Source: Desulfuromonadaceae bacterium (GTDB taxonomy: Bacteria; Desulfobacterota; Desulfuromonadia; Geobacterales; Pseudopelobacteraceae). Taken from it: 43,438 nucleotides of DNA. Below are positions 24,652-33,178 of this stretch, in pieces. Under the pieces are notes generated by a model that did not search any database, was not told where the DNA came from, and was given only the letters and a program-made list of their open reading frames with translations. Numbering within the stretch: the first letter of the stretch is position 1; every line of letters starts with the position of its first letter. The stretch is from positions 1-43,438 of the forward strand of contig JAQTXD010000025.1 in assembly GCA_028688955.1 (NCBI GenBank), read 5' to 3'. The translations under genes and the position numbers were made by a program.

Positions 24652-25526
24652 ATGATTCAAGATCGCCAGACCTGGTCTCAGAATCGCAGGAAAATCCTGG
24701 TGGGTCCCCTGGTACAATTCTTCGCCGTTGTCGGGAGTTTCACGGAATTACACTTGAAGAAGCCGCAGAAACCACAAAAATAGGCATTACCCATCTAAAA
24801 GCACTGGAAGATGATCGGATTCGTGAGTTTGCAAATCAGGCTTACCTCAAGGGGTTTCTTCGTATCTATGCAACATACCTTGGTCTCAACTCTGAAGACG
24901 TTGCGCGAATGTATGATAAGCTTTTCGGAGTCAAGGGTGAAAAAGCGGACTCGGCGCGTGTGGCTCCCGCTTCAATCAATCCGCAGCGACGCTGGCTATC
25001 CTTTAAGAAGCTATTATTTCCGGCCGTATTGCTGGCTGTAATTCTCGTTACTTCGACTTTTTACCGGCGAACACCCGCGCCGCCTGTTCCCCCGCCTCCA
25101 GCAGCTATTGTCGTAAGTCCGCCTGTTCAGAAGGCGGTCGTGCAAACGGTACAAAGTTCGGTGCGTATCAGGAAAACAGAGCAGGTTGTCACGCCACGCT
25201 CTGCAGAAAAAGTGCCTGTAGAAACTCCGCTTCCAGAAAAAACGGTTACAGCTAAATCTCCGGTAGAAGGTGTCAGGGGACTCATCCTGAAAATTAAAGT
25301 TTCTCAAAACGGTACGCTGACGGCTACCGTTGACGGTTCCGGACCGCAGCAGTATGAACTTACCACTGGTGATATCATAGAATGGAAAGCCGAAAATAAA
25401 ATCACGCTTGATTTGAGCAACGCCGGTGGCGTAGATATAGAACTGAATGGCAAGCCGTACCAATCACTTGGATCTCGAGGAAAACAGGTCTACGTCGAGT
25501 TTAACGCTGACAGTGTCAATCCGTAA
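24648..25526 (+). CDS. RodZ-type cytoskeletal membrane protein
   Basis: 292 aa. The N-terminal HTH_25 domain spans about 20-92 (LRRCREFHGITLEEAAETTKI and YLKGFLRIYATYLGL). A basic stretch leads into one membrane helix (about 121-139), a Pro/Val-rich periplasmic linker (141-200) and a beta-rich C-terminal DUF4115 domain (about 205-290) containing TTGDIIEWKAENKITLDLSNAG. RodZ links MreB filaments to the cell-wall elongation machinery. Length and topology fit the family. It is translated with the TPR lipoprotein (ATGA overlap). No clear terminator follows; the next gene has its own promoter. Confidence 0.88.
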   Translation: MNDSRSPDLVSESQENPGGSPGTILRRCREFHGITLEEAAETTKIGITHLKALEDDRIREFANQAYLKGFLRIYATYLGLNSEDVARMYDKLFGVKGEKADSARVAPASINPQRRWLSFKKLLFPAVLLAVILVTSTFYRRTPAPPVPPPPAAIVVSPPVQKAVVQTVQSSVRIRKTEQVVTPRSAEKVPVETPLPEKTVTAKSPVEGVRGLILKIKVSQNGTLTATVDGSGPQQYELTTGDIIEWKAENKITLDLSNAGGVDIELNGKPYQSLGSRGKQVYVEFNADSVNP

Positions 25527-25597
25527 CTCCGCGAGGTAAGGCGGTTCCCCCCAGATCTTTCATTAACAAACTCATTTATAAATATATACCCTGCGGC

Positions 25598-25625
25598 TTG
25601 ACAGCCTGATGCTCCATGCTAGACT
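25598..25625 (+). promoter_or_regulatory. Sigma-70-type promoter for the signalling cluster
   Basis: Perfect TTGACA, 16 nt, TAGACT (four of six), about 30 bases upstream of the GTG start of the first receiver gene. Confidence 0.6.
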
Positions 25626-25656
25626 TCACGTACTTTAACCGTATTGAGGAATTGCC

Positions 25657-26031
25657 GTGGATCAGGGTCATAAAAGGATTCTCGTAGTGGATGATGAGGA
25701 AAATGCAAGAGTTGCACTTTCTAAAATTCTTGTCCATGATGGCTATGATGTTTCATCCGCCGAGAACGGCCTCGAAGCTCTCAATTATCTTCGTAGCAAG
25801 GATGTTGAACTGATAATTACGGATCTTAATATGCCGGAGATGAACGGGCTGACCTTTTTACGTGAGCTCAACCGCAGCCACCCGGCCAGTAATGTAATAA
25901 TGATAACCGCATACGGAGAAGTGGAGTCATATCTTGAAGCGATGACATTGGGAGCTTTTGAGTACATAAACAAACCGGTGAAATATGACGATCTTAAAAA
26001 AATTATTAACAAGATTTTTAAAGTTGTCTGA
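25657..26031 (+). CDS. Single-domain response regulator
   Basis: 124 aa. It starts at GTG 25657 with GAGGA 6 nt upstream. Acidic pocket D12/D13, phospho-acceptor D56 (IITDLNMP), T84 and K106 (NKPV). There is no output domain. First gene of a cluster with a universal stress protein, a receiver-kinase and another receiver. Confidence 0.92.
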   Translation: MDQGHKRILVVDDEENARVALSKILVHDGYDVSSAENGLEALNYLRSKDVELIITDLNMPEMNGLTFLRELNRSHPASNVIMITAYGEVESYLEAMTLGAFEYINKPVKYDDLKKIINKIFKVV

Positions 26032-26058
26032 AAAGAATGCATTTTTCGGGAGGACGAT

Positions 26059-26508
26059 ATGAAACCGTTTACCAGAATATTAACTGCCATCGATTTTTCT
26101 GAAAACTCGGAATGTGCATTTGACTACGCACTCACACTTGCAGCTCAGTTCAGTGCCGAGCTTACGATTATTCATGTAATTAACGAGCCGGTCGACCTGC
26201 GCGGATTTTATGTCCCGCATATTTCATTTGAACAGCTGGAAAAGGAAATTGAAGAAAGTGCCGTTAAAATGATGGAAAATTTCTGCAGTTCAAAATTGGG
26301 ATCGTTCTCTAACTATAAGACTGCTATTGTGACTGGTGTTCCCAGCGATGAAATCACACTGACGGCTGAAAACATCGGTGCTTCTTTGATCGTGCTCGGG
26401 ACGCATGGAAGAACCGGCCTTGACCGCATTCTTTTTGGAAGTACCGCTGAGCGGGTTGTACGATCTGCTCCCTGTCCTGTTCTGACGGTCAGGCTCCCGG
26501 CTGTGTAA
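26059..26508 (+). CDS. Universal stress protein (UspA family)
   Basis: 149 aa single Usp domain: RILTAIDFSENSECAFDYAL at the N-terminus, IIHVINEP, and the ATP-binding signature GTHGRTGLDRILFGST, i.e. G-X2-G-X9-G-S/T, near residue 115-130. The signature suggests it binds ATP, unlike the non-binding UspA branch. GGAGG lies 5 nt before the ATG. 27 bases after the receiver gene and 39 bases before the receiver-kinase, so it is probably co-transcribed with the signalling genes. Confidence 0.92.
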   Translation: MKPFTRILTAIDFSENSECAFDYALTLAAQFSAELTIIHVINEPVDLRGFYVPHISFEQLEKEIEESAVKMMENFCSSKLGSFSNYKTAIVTGVPSDEITLTAENIGASLIVLGTHGRTGLDRILFGSTAERVVRSAPCPVLTVRLPAV

Positions 26509-26547
26509 TCGTGTGATCAGTAAAATTATGAAAAGAGCCATGCGTAC

Positions 26548-27738
26548 ATGCTGATGGAAAAAAAACCTCGCAGCAAAAAAGTTTCTGTTGTCATTATTGA
26601 TGATGATAGAAATATCCTCGAGCTTACCTCTCTGATTCTTTCAAAGAATGGTTTTCAAACGTATGTGGCTGACAATGCCGCCGAAGCATTTGAGCTGATA
26701 GCCAGCCATTCGCCCGAATTGGTTCTTCTTGACTATATGATGCCGGAAATGGATGGTTTGACTGCGTTACAGCAGATCAAGGCCTGTTTTCCTGATACGT
26801 ATGTTGTTATGTTCACCGGCAAGGGAAGTGAAGAGGTTGCCGTTGAATTGATGAAAAGCGGTGCCTCCGAGTATATCCTTAAGCCTTTTAGTAATCGCAA
26901 CCTGGTAGAGCGCCTGAAGAATGTCTTAAGAATCCGTGAAATAGAACTTCACAATCAGGTACTGCAAAAACAGCAGGAACAACTACTTTTTGAGATTGAA
27001 CAATGGAATTTGGACCTGCAAAAAAGGGTGCTTGAAAAATCTGAGGCGCTGCAGGATGCCCGTGAAGAGATTGTTCAGTCTGAAAAGCTTGCTGCCATGG
27101 GATATCTTTCCGCCGGTATGGCCCATGAAATTCGTAACCCGCTCAACTCAATCTCACTGTTTGTACAACTCATGCGGCAAACGTCGACTGAACCTGATCA
27201 GCTGGAATATCAGGCAAAAATATTAAAAGAGGTTGACCGCATAGATTCTATTATTCGGAAGCTCCTCGATGCTTCCCGGCGGACACGGGTGATCACCTCT
27301 AACGTGCAGATTAACCAGGTGATTGATAATGTTATTGAAGCTTTTTCTCCTCAAATCGAGTCCAGAAATATTCAGGTTGAGCGTCGCTACCACTCTGTAC
27401 CCGCACCCATCACTGCTGACTCGACCGAATTAGAGCAGATCTTTACAAATCTATTCTTGAACGCACTTGATGCAATGAGTCGCGGTGGACTTCTTGCCAT
27501 CGAGATTTTTGAAGAAAAAGGGCGGGTTATCATCAGAGTTGGTGACAGTGGCAGCGGAATAGATGAACAGATTCTTCCCAATATATTTGAGCCATTTTTC
27601 AGTACTAAAAGCCGCGGCACCGGAATGGGTCTGCCGGTTGCGCAGCGAATTGCCCGTATGTATGAAGGAAGTATGGAGATTGAACATTCGTCCTCGGAAG
27701 GGACAACATTCCGCCTGGAGTTTCCGACCAGTCGCTGA
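26548..27738 (+). CDS. Hybrid protein: receiver followed by histidine kinase
   Basis: 396 aa, cytoplasmic. Residues 12-125 are a receiver (D62 in LLDYMMPEMDG, T90, K112). A coiled coil (about 130-180) leads to the HisKA domain with AHEIRNPLNS (H193). The HATPase has NLFLNALDAM, GDSGSGID and GTGMGLPVAQRIA. There is no membrane or sensor domain, so input must come through the receiver, as in phosphorelay kinases of the KinA/NtrB type. The ATG at 26548 has only a weak AAGAG upstream; ATG 26554 is equally possible. A short ORF (26527-26553) ends directly at that second ATG. Partners may be the two stand-alone receivers on either side. Confidence 0.93.
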   Translation: MLMEKKPRSKKVSVVIIDDDRNILELTSLILSKNGFQTYVADNAAEAFELIASHSPELVLLDYMMPEMDGLTALQQIKACFPDTYVVMFTGKGSEEVAVELMKSGASEYILKPFSNRNLVERLKNVLRIREIELHNQVLQKQQEQLLFEIEQWNLDLQKRVLEKSEALQDAREEIVQSEKLAAMGYLSAGMAHEIRNPLNSISLFVQLMRQTSTEPDQLEYQAKILKEVDRIDSIIRKLLDASRRTRVITSNVQINQVIDNVIEAFSPQIESRNIQVERRYHSVPAPITADSTELEQIFTNLFLNALDAMSRGGLLAIEIFEEKGRVIIRVGDSGSGIDEQILPNIFEPFFSTKSRGTGMGLPVAQRIARMYEGSMEIEHSSSEGTTFRLEFPTSR

Positions 27739-27824
27739 ATTTCTCCCCTTCTTTTTTCAGTTGTGGTGGTGTAGTATGGCCACCGTCATCCACCTCATAA
27801 ACCTGCCAGCAGCGTGTGCTCCTC

Positions 27825-28223
27825 ATGATTCAATCACCAAGAAAAGTTCTCATCATAGATGATGACCCGTTTTTCCTGAAAGTCCTCACCGATGCGTTTA
27901 GCGAAAGCGGCTTCATTGTGTTTAATGCTAATGACGGTATTGAGGGGGTTAAATCATATATTGAAAAGCTCCCGGATATTGTCATTTCGGATCTAGTAAT
28001 GCCGCGCATGGGTGGTGTAAGCACATGCATGGAGATAGGACGGCTGGCTGGTGAGACACCTCCTGTAATTGTGCTGTTGACGTCCATGTTTAAGGAGTCA
28101 CCACACGAACACGATGAGCCTGAAATGGGTGCAAAAATTCACATCCCGAAGTCTACAGCCCCGGTGGATATTGTCATTATTGTAGAGCAACTCCTGAACC
28201 GTATACCCTGCACCAAAAGTTGA
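27825..28223 (+). CDS. Single-domain response regulator
   Basis: 132 aa. Acidic pocket D12/D13, phospho-acceptor D56 (VISDLVMPRMGG), T86 and K109 (IPKS). The segment between the T and K residues has an acidic insertion with several His and Glu (SPHEHDEPE), longer than usual. ATG 27825 is preferred over the in-frame GTG at 27816; neither has a strong ribosome-binding site. It ends 4 bases before the oxidoreductase gene, so the two are co-transcribed. Confidence 0.88.
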   Translation: MIQSPRKVLIIDDDPFFLKVLTDAFSESGFIVFNANDGIEGVKSYIEKLPDIVISDLVMPRMGGVSTCMEIGRLAGETPPVIVLLTSMFKESPHEHDEPEMGAKIHIPKSTAPVDIVIIVEQLLNRIPCTKS

Positions 28224-28227
28224 CAGC

Positions 28228-29814
28228 ATGCCCTATATCTATCGAAATCTTTTCCTTACACTTTTAGATCATGAAGACACTTTGCCTGCGGTTCTTGCGG
28301 AGAAGCTCCGCGTTCCCCAGGTATCTTTACGTGACATAAAAATTATACGTAAAGGGATTGATGCCCGAAAAAAGCCCCATATCAAACGGGTCTACACACT
28401 GTCTTTTTCTGCCGATGAATCACTTTCTACTCTACTGAATACCGATCCTGATCTGGAATGGCACGATGAAGAACAGGCTCCGGTCTTTACGCCGATCAGG
28501 TCACCAGAGCGCATTGTCATTGTCGGCAACGGGCCGGCGGGTTTGTTTGCCGCCCTCCGTCTGGCAGAGTACGGATTGACTGCGACGATTATCGAGCGAG
28601 GAGAACCGGTAGAACAGCGGGCGTTGTCGGTGCAGCGCTTCTGGAAAGACGGCATTCTTGATCCTGAATCAAATGTTCAGTTCGGAGAAGGTGGTGCCGG
28701 GACGTTTTCGGATGGCAAGTTGACCTGCCGCTCTAAGGACCCGCTTGTTCCGTGGGCGCTTGAAAAATTCGTTACTTTTGGAGCCCAGCCGGAAGTCCGC
28801 TATCTGGCCAAACCACATATCGGTACCGACCGGTTGAGGACGGTAATCAGTTCAATGCGGAGCGAACTTCTCGATAAAGGCTTTACTATCCGGTTCAGCT
28901 GTCGAATGACTGATATGACGATCAGAGAAGGACGGATTGCCGCTGTGACCTTAAACGATGCAGAGGACCTGCCCTGTGACCATCTGATACTGGCAACCGG
29001 GCATAGCGCCCGGGATTCGTTTGAGCTTCTGGAACGTTTGAACGTACCGCTGCAGCGCAAACCGTTCGCGATGGGACTGAGGGTGGAACATCCTCAGGAA
29101 CTGATAAACCGAATCCAGTATGGGCACGGTAAACAGCCTGGCCTTGCGGCGGCAGAGTATGCTGTCGCATGGAATAACACGACCAGTGGCCGCAGCGCCT
29201 ATTCCTTTTGCATGTGTCCCGGCGGAGTGGTCGTCGGCGGGGCATCCGAAACGGGGGGGGTGGTTACGAACGGTATGAGTGGCCAACTTCGCAACTCTCC
29301 TTTCGCAAACAGTGCACTGGTCGTAAATATCCGGGAAGATGATTTTGACGGGGAAGGGCCGCTGGCAGGGATGCGGCTGCAACGCAGGTGGGAGCGCCGG
29401 GCATTCGAATGTGGTGGCGGAGGATATCGCGCACCGGCCCAGAACCTGCTCGATTTTCTACGACTTCCCGGTAAAGGCGGGGTGAGAACCAGTTATCGCC
29501 CCGGTATCTGCGAGACCGTACTGGACACCGCCTTGCCATCGTATGTCATTGAAACGCTGCGGGAAGGTATTGCTGTTTTCGGTCGCAAAATGAAGGGATT
29601 TGTCACTGCCGAGGCTACTCTCATCGGCATCGAGTCCCGCACCTCATCACCGGTGCGGGTGTTGCGTGACAGTAACTTTGAGTCTGTCGGTGTCAAGGGT
29701 TTGTATCCGGCCGGAGAGGGAGCCGGCTACGCCGGGGGTATCATGAGCTCTGCCGTGGACGGAATAAAGGTTGCCGACTGTATCGCACATCGGTTGGCTG
29801 CTAATCTGCCCTGA
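28228..29814 (+). CDS. NAD(P)/FAD-dependent oxidoreductase (COG2509 type)
   Basis: 528 aa. An N-terminal region (about 1-90) carrying RKGIDARKKPHIKRVYTL is characteristic of COG2509 dehydrogenases and resembles an RNA-binding-like fold. The Rossmann FAD motif is VGNGPAGLFAA (G100-G105) with IERG. Later segments include NVQFGEGGAGTFSDGKL and FCMCPGGVVVGGASE (Cys pair near residue 330). It ends with LYPAGEGAGYAGGIMSSAVDG, a second FAD-contact motif. The physiological substrate is unknown. The stop overlaps the convergent bacteriohemerythrin gene by 14 bases. Confidence 0.9.
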   Translation: MPYIYRNLFLTLLDHEDTLPAVLAEKLRVPQVSLRDIKIIRKGIDARKKPHIKRVYTLSFSADESLSTLLNTDPDLEWHDEEQAPVFTPIRSPERIVIVGNGPAGLFAALRLAEYGLTATIIERGEPVEQRALSVQRFWKDGILDPESNVQFGEGGAGTFSDGKLTCRSKDPLVPWALEKFVTFGAQPEVRYLAKPHIGTDRLRTVISSMRSELLDKGFTIRFSCRMTDMTIREGRIAAVTLNDAEDLPCDHLILATGHSARDSFELLERLNVPLQRKPFAMGLRVEHPQELINRIQYGHGKQPGLAAAEYAVAWNNTTSGRSAYSFCMCPGGVVVGGASETGGVVTNGMSGQLRNSPFANSALVVNIREDDFDGEGPLAGMRLQRRWERRAFECGGGGYRAPAQNLLDFLRLPGKGGVRTSYRPGICETVLDTALPSYVIETLREGIAVFGRKMKGFVTAEATLIGIESRTSSPVRVLRDSNFESVGVKGLYPAGEGAGYAGGIMSSAVDGIKVADCIAHRLAANLP

Positions 29815-30208
29815 CCTGTTCATGGATGAAACGGCTATACCCCTGATCTGTCCCCTTGATATGGCACACCAGCCACTCTACCAGGAAGTTCAGCACATCA
29901 TCGCCCACTTCCTTCCCGCTGATAAAACTCTCCTGGATTTCCTGCAAACGGGTCACAAACGTGTCGTGCTCTGTACGGTGAGCTGACAGTCCGGGGTACG
30001 CACAGGATAGCATAAGCCGCTCTTCCTCGCTGAAATGTTCCGTCACGTAGGTAACCAACTTCCAGATGACCTCTCCAACGACTTCAGAACTATATTCTCT
30101 GTTAATCACCGCATTAAGGCTGTTGACCAGCGTAAAAAGCATTTTGTGCTGTTCATCAATTACCGGAATACCGAGTGCAATACTGTTATCCCATTCAAAA
30201 AGAGTCAT
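29801..30208 (-). CDS. Bacteriohemerythrin
   Basis: 135 aa, single four-helix-bundle domain with a non-heme di-iron site that binds oxygen. Ligands are visible: H21 (IDEQHKML), then HFSEEERLM, HRTEHDTF and WLVCHIKGTDQGY. All the histidines and carboxylates of the family are in place. Common in metal- and sulfur-reducing deltaproteobacteria, where it may buffer or sense oxygen. It is the last gene of the minus-strand operon, 38 bases after the second M16 gene. Its 3' end overlaps the convergent oxidoreductase gene. GAGGAG sits upstream of the ATG. Confidence 0.95.
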   Translation of the reverse strand: MTLFEWDNSIALGIPVIDEQHKMLFTLVNSLNAVINREYSSEVVGEVIWKLVTYVTEHFSEEERLMLSCAYPGLSAHRTEHDTFVTRLQEIQESFISGKEVGDDVLNFLVEWLVCHIKGTDQGYSRFIHEQVRAD

Positions 30209-30246
30209 GCTTTTCTCCTCGCTTGTAACTGTTTATATTCCGAACA

Positions 30247-31677
30247 TCACGGTTTTGGAATATCCAGCTTCAAATCAAGTTCCCGTACGCTTCCCAATGT
30301 TGCCAGAGGCAGGTCAAACTTGGCGGCATCACCGATAACAACCAGTTTGAAAGCGTCAGGATGCAGGTGCTTTCTGGCTGCAGCGAGTATATCCGCTTTC
30401 GTTACTTTGGCAATGTTGTCACGATACTGTTCCAGATAGCCGGCGGGATACCCGTAATATTCAAGACGTGCCCGTTGGGTCACAATCGAGGATGGGCTGG
30501 TGAATCCGAACATGAAAGAATTAATCATATACTCCCGTGCTGAGGTCAGTTCCGCGTCGCTGACCGGATCTTTGGTCATGCCGGCTATTATTTTTTTCAT
30601 CAGGTTGATCGCTTTACCGGTTGATTCCGCTTTGGTTTCTGTCTCGGCAATGAAGCTGCCGGTAAAGCGGCGACCAATATCAAAGTGACTGCCGACATTG
30701 TAAGCCAGCCCCTGGTTGGTGCGAATCTCCGTAGTCAGGCGTGACGTGAAGCTGCCACCCAGAATGTAATCAAGGAGGCGTATTGCATAGATATCAGGTG
30801 AGTCTTTTGTTAACCCGCTATGTCCCATGCGGATAACGGTCTGGTTGACATCTTTTTTACCGTAAATTACTTCGCTCTGCAGGTGCGGATCAGGTTGCGG
30901 TATGTTCGGTACATCCAGAGCCGGAAGGTCCACTTGCCGCTTGAAGGTTGAATTAAGTTCCTTGAGCAGGGCGGTACGATCAAAGTCGCCAGAGACCGCC
31001 AGTATTATGTTGTCCAGGCGATAAAAACGCCCGTGAAAGGCGATCAGATCTCCGCGGGTGATGGCGTTTGCCGACGAAAAGGTGGTGATCTCGCCCAGAG
31101 GGTGCCCTGCATATATGGCGCGACTTATCTCGCGACCGGCAATCTCCTTCGGATCGTCATTTTGGCGCCGCAGGTATTCAATTGTCTGCCGACGCGCAAT
31201 CTCTATCCGGTCACTGTTAAAATCCGGGTGGAGCAGGACCTGGTAGAAAATCTGCAATGTCCTGCTGAAATTTTTTTTGAGAGCAGTCAGCGAGACCGTT
31301 CCCATGTCACTGCCTACTCCGCTTTCAACAGATGATGCCATAAATTCAAGCTCGTCGTCCATTGCCTCCGGTGTCATCCCGCCGGCTCCGCCGCTTCGCA
31401 TGACTGTGCCGACCATGCCGGCCAGACCGGATTTAGCCGAAGGATCATAGACCGATCCGGTTCGGACCAGGGCGGTCATGTTGATGATCGGCAATTCGCT
31501 GTCCCGTAGCAGATATACCGGCATTCCGCAGTCAAGAACTACACGCTCTGCGCTGGGAATCTGAAATGTCAATGGCGGAAACGTCATGGTCCGGGGATTT
31601 GCCAAAGGCTGAGCTGTGGCACAGCCCTGTATAATCAGGGTAAGGAGTGCGCAGATGGCTATGATAAACCGGTTCAT
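30247..31677 (-). CDS. M16 peptidase-like protein without zinc motif
   Basis: 476 aa. A signal sequence ends at IIQGC (Cys19), a lipobox with an atypical Gln, so it is probably a lipoprotein. The M16 fold is recognisable (MPVYLLRDSELPIINMTALVRTG and later NQGLAYNVGSHFDIGRRF), but the HXXEH motif is replaced: the matching segment is GLAGMVGTVMRSG. It therefore cannot bind catalytic zinc. The upstream neighbour has the full motif, and their genes overlap by 4 bases. An active/inactive heterodimer, as in mitochondrial processing peptidase and paired bacterial M16B proteins, is the obvious reading. It is not a decayed copy: the frame is intact and the C-terminal substrate-binding segment is kept. 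Confidence 0.9.
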   Translation of the reverse strand: MNRFIIAICALLTLIIQGCATAQPLANPRTMTFPPLTFQIPSAERVVLDCGMPVYLLRDSELPIINMTALVRTGSVYDPSAKSGLAGMVGTVMRSGGAGGMTPEAMDDELEFMASSVESGVGSDMGTVSLTALKKNFSRTLQIFYQVLLHPDFNSDRIEIARRQTIEYLRRQNDDPKEIAGREISRAIYAGHPLGEITTFSSANAITRGDLIAFHGRFYRLDNIILAVSGDFDRTALLKELNSTFKRQVDLPALDVPNIPQPDPHLQSEVIYGKKDVNQTVIRMGHSGLTKDSPDIYAIRLLDYILGGSFTSRLTTEIRTNQGLAYNVGSHFDIGRRFTGSFIAETETKAESTGKAINLMKKIIAGMTKDPVSDAELTSAREYMINSFMFGFTSPSSIVTQRARLEYYGYPAGYLEQYRDNIAKVTKADILAAARKHLHPDAFKLVVIGDAAKFDLPLATLGSVRELDLKLDIPKP

Positions 31678-33158
31678 TTGTCACCTCCCTTTTTTGTGAT
31701 AAACCCGACGGTGCGGTTCTCGCGTGTAAAGTATGCAGATGCAACCCGCATAATATCTGCCGGGGTGACTTTGGCAATTTTACTCCGTTGTTCAGTCATA
31801 TAGCGCCAGCTCCCCGTCGTGGCCTCATATTCGGTCAGATTGCGGGCCAATCCGCCATTCGTACCCATCCGCCGTGCTTCCTCATATTCAATCTTGTTGA
31901 GGATGCGTTGCAGATCACGTTCGGCAACCGGCGTTGATTTCAGCAGATCGAGTTCGGCTTGTACGGCATCTTCAACTTCAGTGATTGTATGCGGTGCTCG
32001 CGGGTTTGCGCTGATGATAAACATACTCGGATAGCGGTGCCCCGGCGCATCAAACGCCCCTATGTCGGTCGTAATCTGTTTTTCAATCACCAGTTTTTTA
32101 TAAAAGCGCGATGTACGGCCACTCCCCAGAATCATGTTGATGACGTCGAATACATAATCATCCGGAGTGTTAATGGCCGGTTTGTGAAAGCCCATAATGA
32201 CGGTCGGTTCTGCTTCTGCCAGTAACTCAATACGCCGTTCTCCAGCCTGTTTCGGCTCCTGGGTCGTCACCGGAGGCGGTTCTTTTCCCGGTTTTATCGC
32301 TCCAAAATACCGTTCAACCATGGCAATAGTTGCCGCACTGTTTATATCCCCGACAATCGCTACGATGGCGTTGTTAGGTGCATAGTAGTTATGAAAAAAT
32401 TGCTCGGCCTTGCTGCGGGTCAGATTCTCAATATCTGACATCCAGCCAATGGTTGGTTGACCGTAGGGGTGGGCCAGAAAGCTCGAGGCCACGAACGTTT
32501 CCCACAATTTACTCTCTGGGTCGGCGTCATAGGAACGGCGACGCTCCTCCATGACAACTGAACGTTCCGTATAAAATTCTCGCAGGACAGCGTTCTGCAG
32601 GCGGTCGGATTCAATTGCGGCCCAGAGTTCCAGCTTGTTGGCCGGCAGACTTATCAAATAGGTCGTGCCGTCGCGACTGGTGAAGGCATTATAGCCAGTA
32701 CCGCCATTTTTTGAATACAGTTCGAAAAATTCATCCTTGATGACATATTTTGATGCAGCGGCCTCCAGAGCAGCCAACTGCTTTTCCAGTTCAGCTATTT
32801 TGGCTGTATCAGCTTTGTCACGTTTTGCCTTCTCTGCCATGAGTGTCTGGGCGACCGTTTCAATAGTGTCAAGGATCGGTTTTTCTGCAGCGTAATCCTG
32901 CGTACCTAGCGTCTTCGTACCTTTAAAAAGCATATGTTCCAGGAGATGGGCGATCCCGCGCTCGTCGCTGCGCTCATCCACACTCCCAACCCTGAACCGG
33001 ATCCAGGCTGAGACGGTCGGTGATGTATGGCGCTCGACCATCAGTAGCTTCATACCGTTTTTCAGCGTGTGCTCTGTAACCTTTTCCTCAAGTGTTGCGG
33101 CCTGCACGCCGGATGCGTGTGCTACCAGCAGTGCCGCTATAATGACAAATCGCTTCAT
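31674..33158 (-). CDS. M16 zinc metallopeptidase
   Basis: 494 aa with a signal peptide (cleavage near VQA-AT). The inverted zinc motif HLLEH (H71, E74, H75) is intact, with the distal Glu in the expected EERRR region. Between about 88 and 150 an insertion rich in Ala, Lys and Glu (AEKAKRDKADTAKIAELEKQ) forms a predicted coiled coil. This lies next to the active-site domain and is not in minimal M16 enzymes. The later NGGLARNLTEYEATTGSWRY matches the second-domain substrate segment. It is an exported processing peptidase, paired with the motif-less M16 protein. It lies 20 bases after the mlaD gene. Substrate unknown. Confidence 0.93.
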   Translation of the reverse strand: MKRFVIIAALLVAHASGVQAATLEEKVTEHTLKNGMKLLMVERHTSPTVSAWIRFRVGSVDERSDERGIAHLLEHMLFKGTKTLGTQDYAAEKPILDTIETVAQTLMAEKAKRDKADTAKIAELEKQLAALEAAASKYVIKDEFFELYSKNGGTGYNAFTSRDGTTYLISLPANKLELWAAIESDRLQNAVLREFYTERSVVMEERRRSYDADPESKLWETFVASSFLAHPYGQPTIGWMSDIENLTRSKAEQFFHNYYAPNNAIVAIVGDINSAATIAMVERYFGAIKPGKEPPPVTTQEPKQAGERRIELLAEAEPTVIMGFHKPAINTPDDYVFDVINMILGSGRTSRFYKKLVIEKQITTDIGAFDAPGHRYPSMFIISANPRAPHTITEVEDAVQAELDLLKSTPVAERDLQRILNKIEYEEARRMGTNGGLARNLTEYEATTGSWRYMTEQRSKIAKVTPADIMRVASAYFTRENRTVGFITKKGGDK

Positions 33159-33178
33159 TTCCAGGACTCCTTTGAATG

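Noticed and set aside
30247..31677. M16 gene without HXXEH as a pseudogene
   Set aside because: The frame is intact, it is coupled to an active partner, and inactive M16 subunits are a normal part of such pairs.
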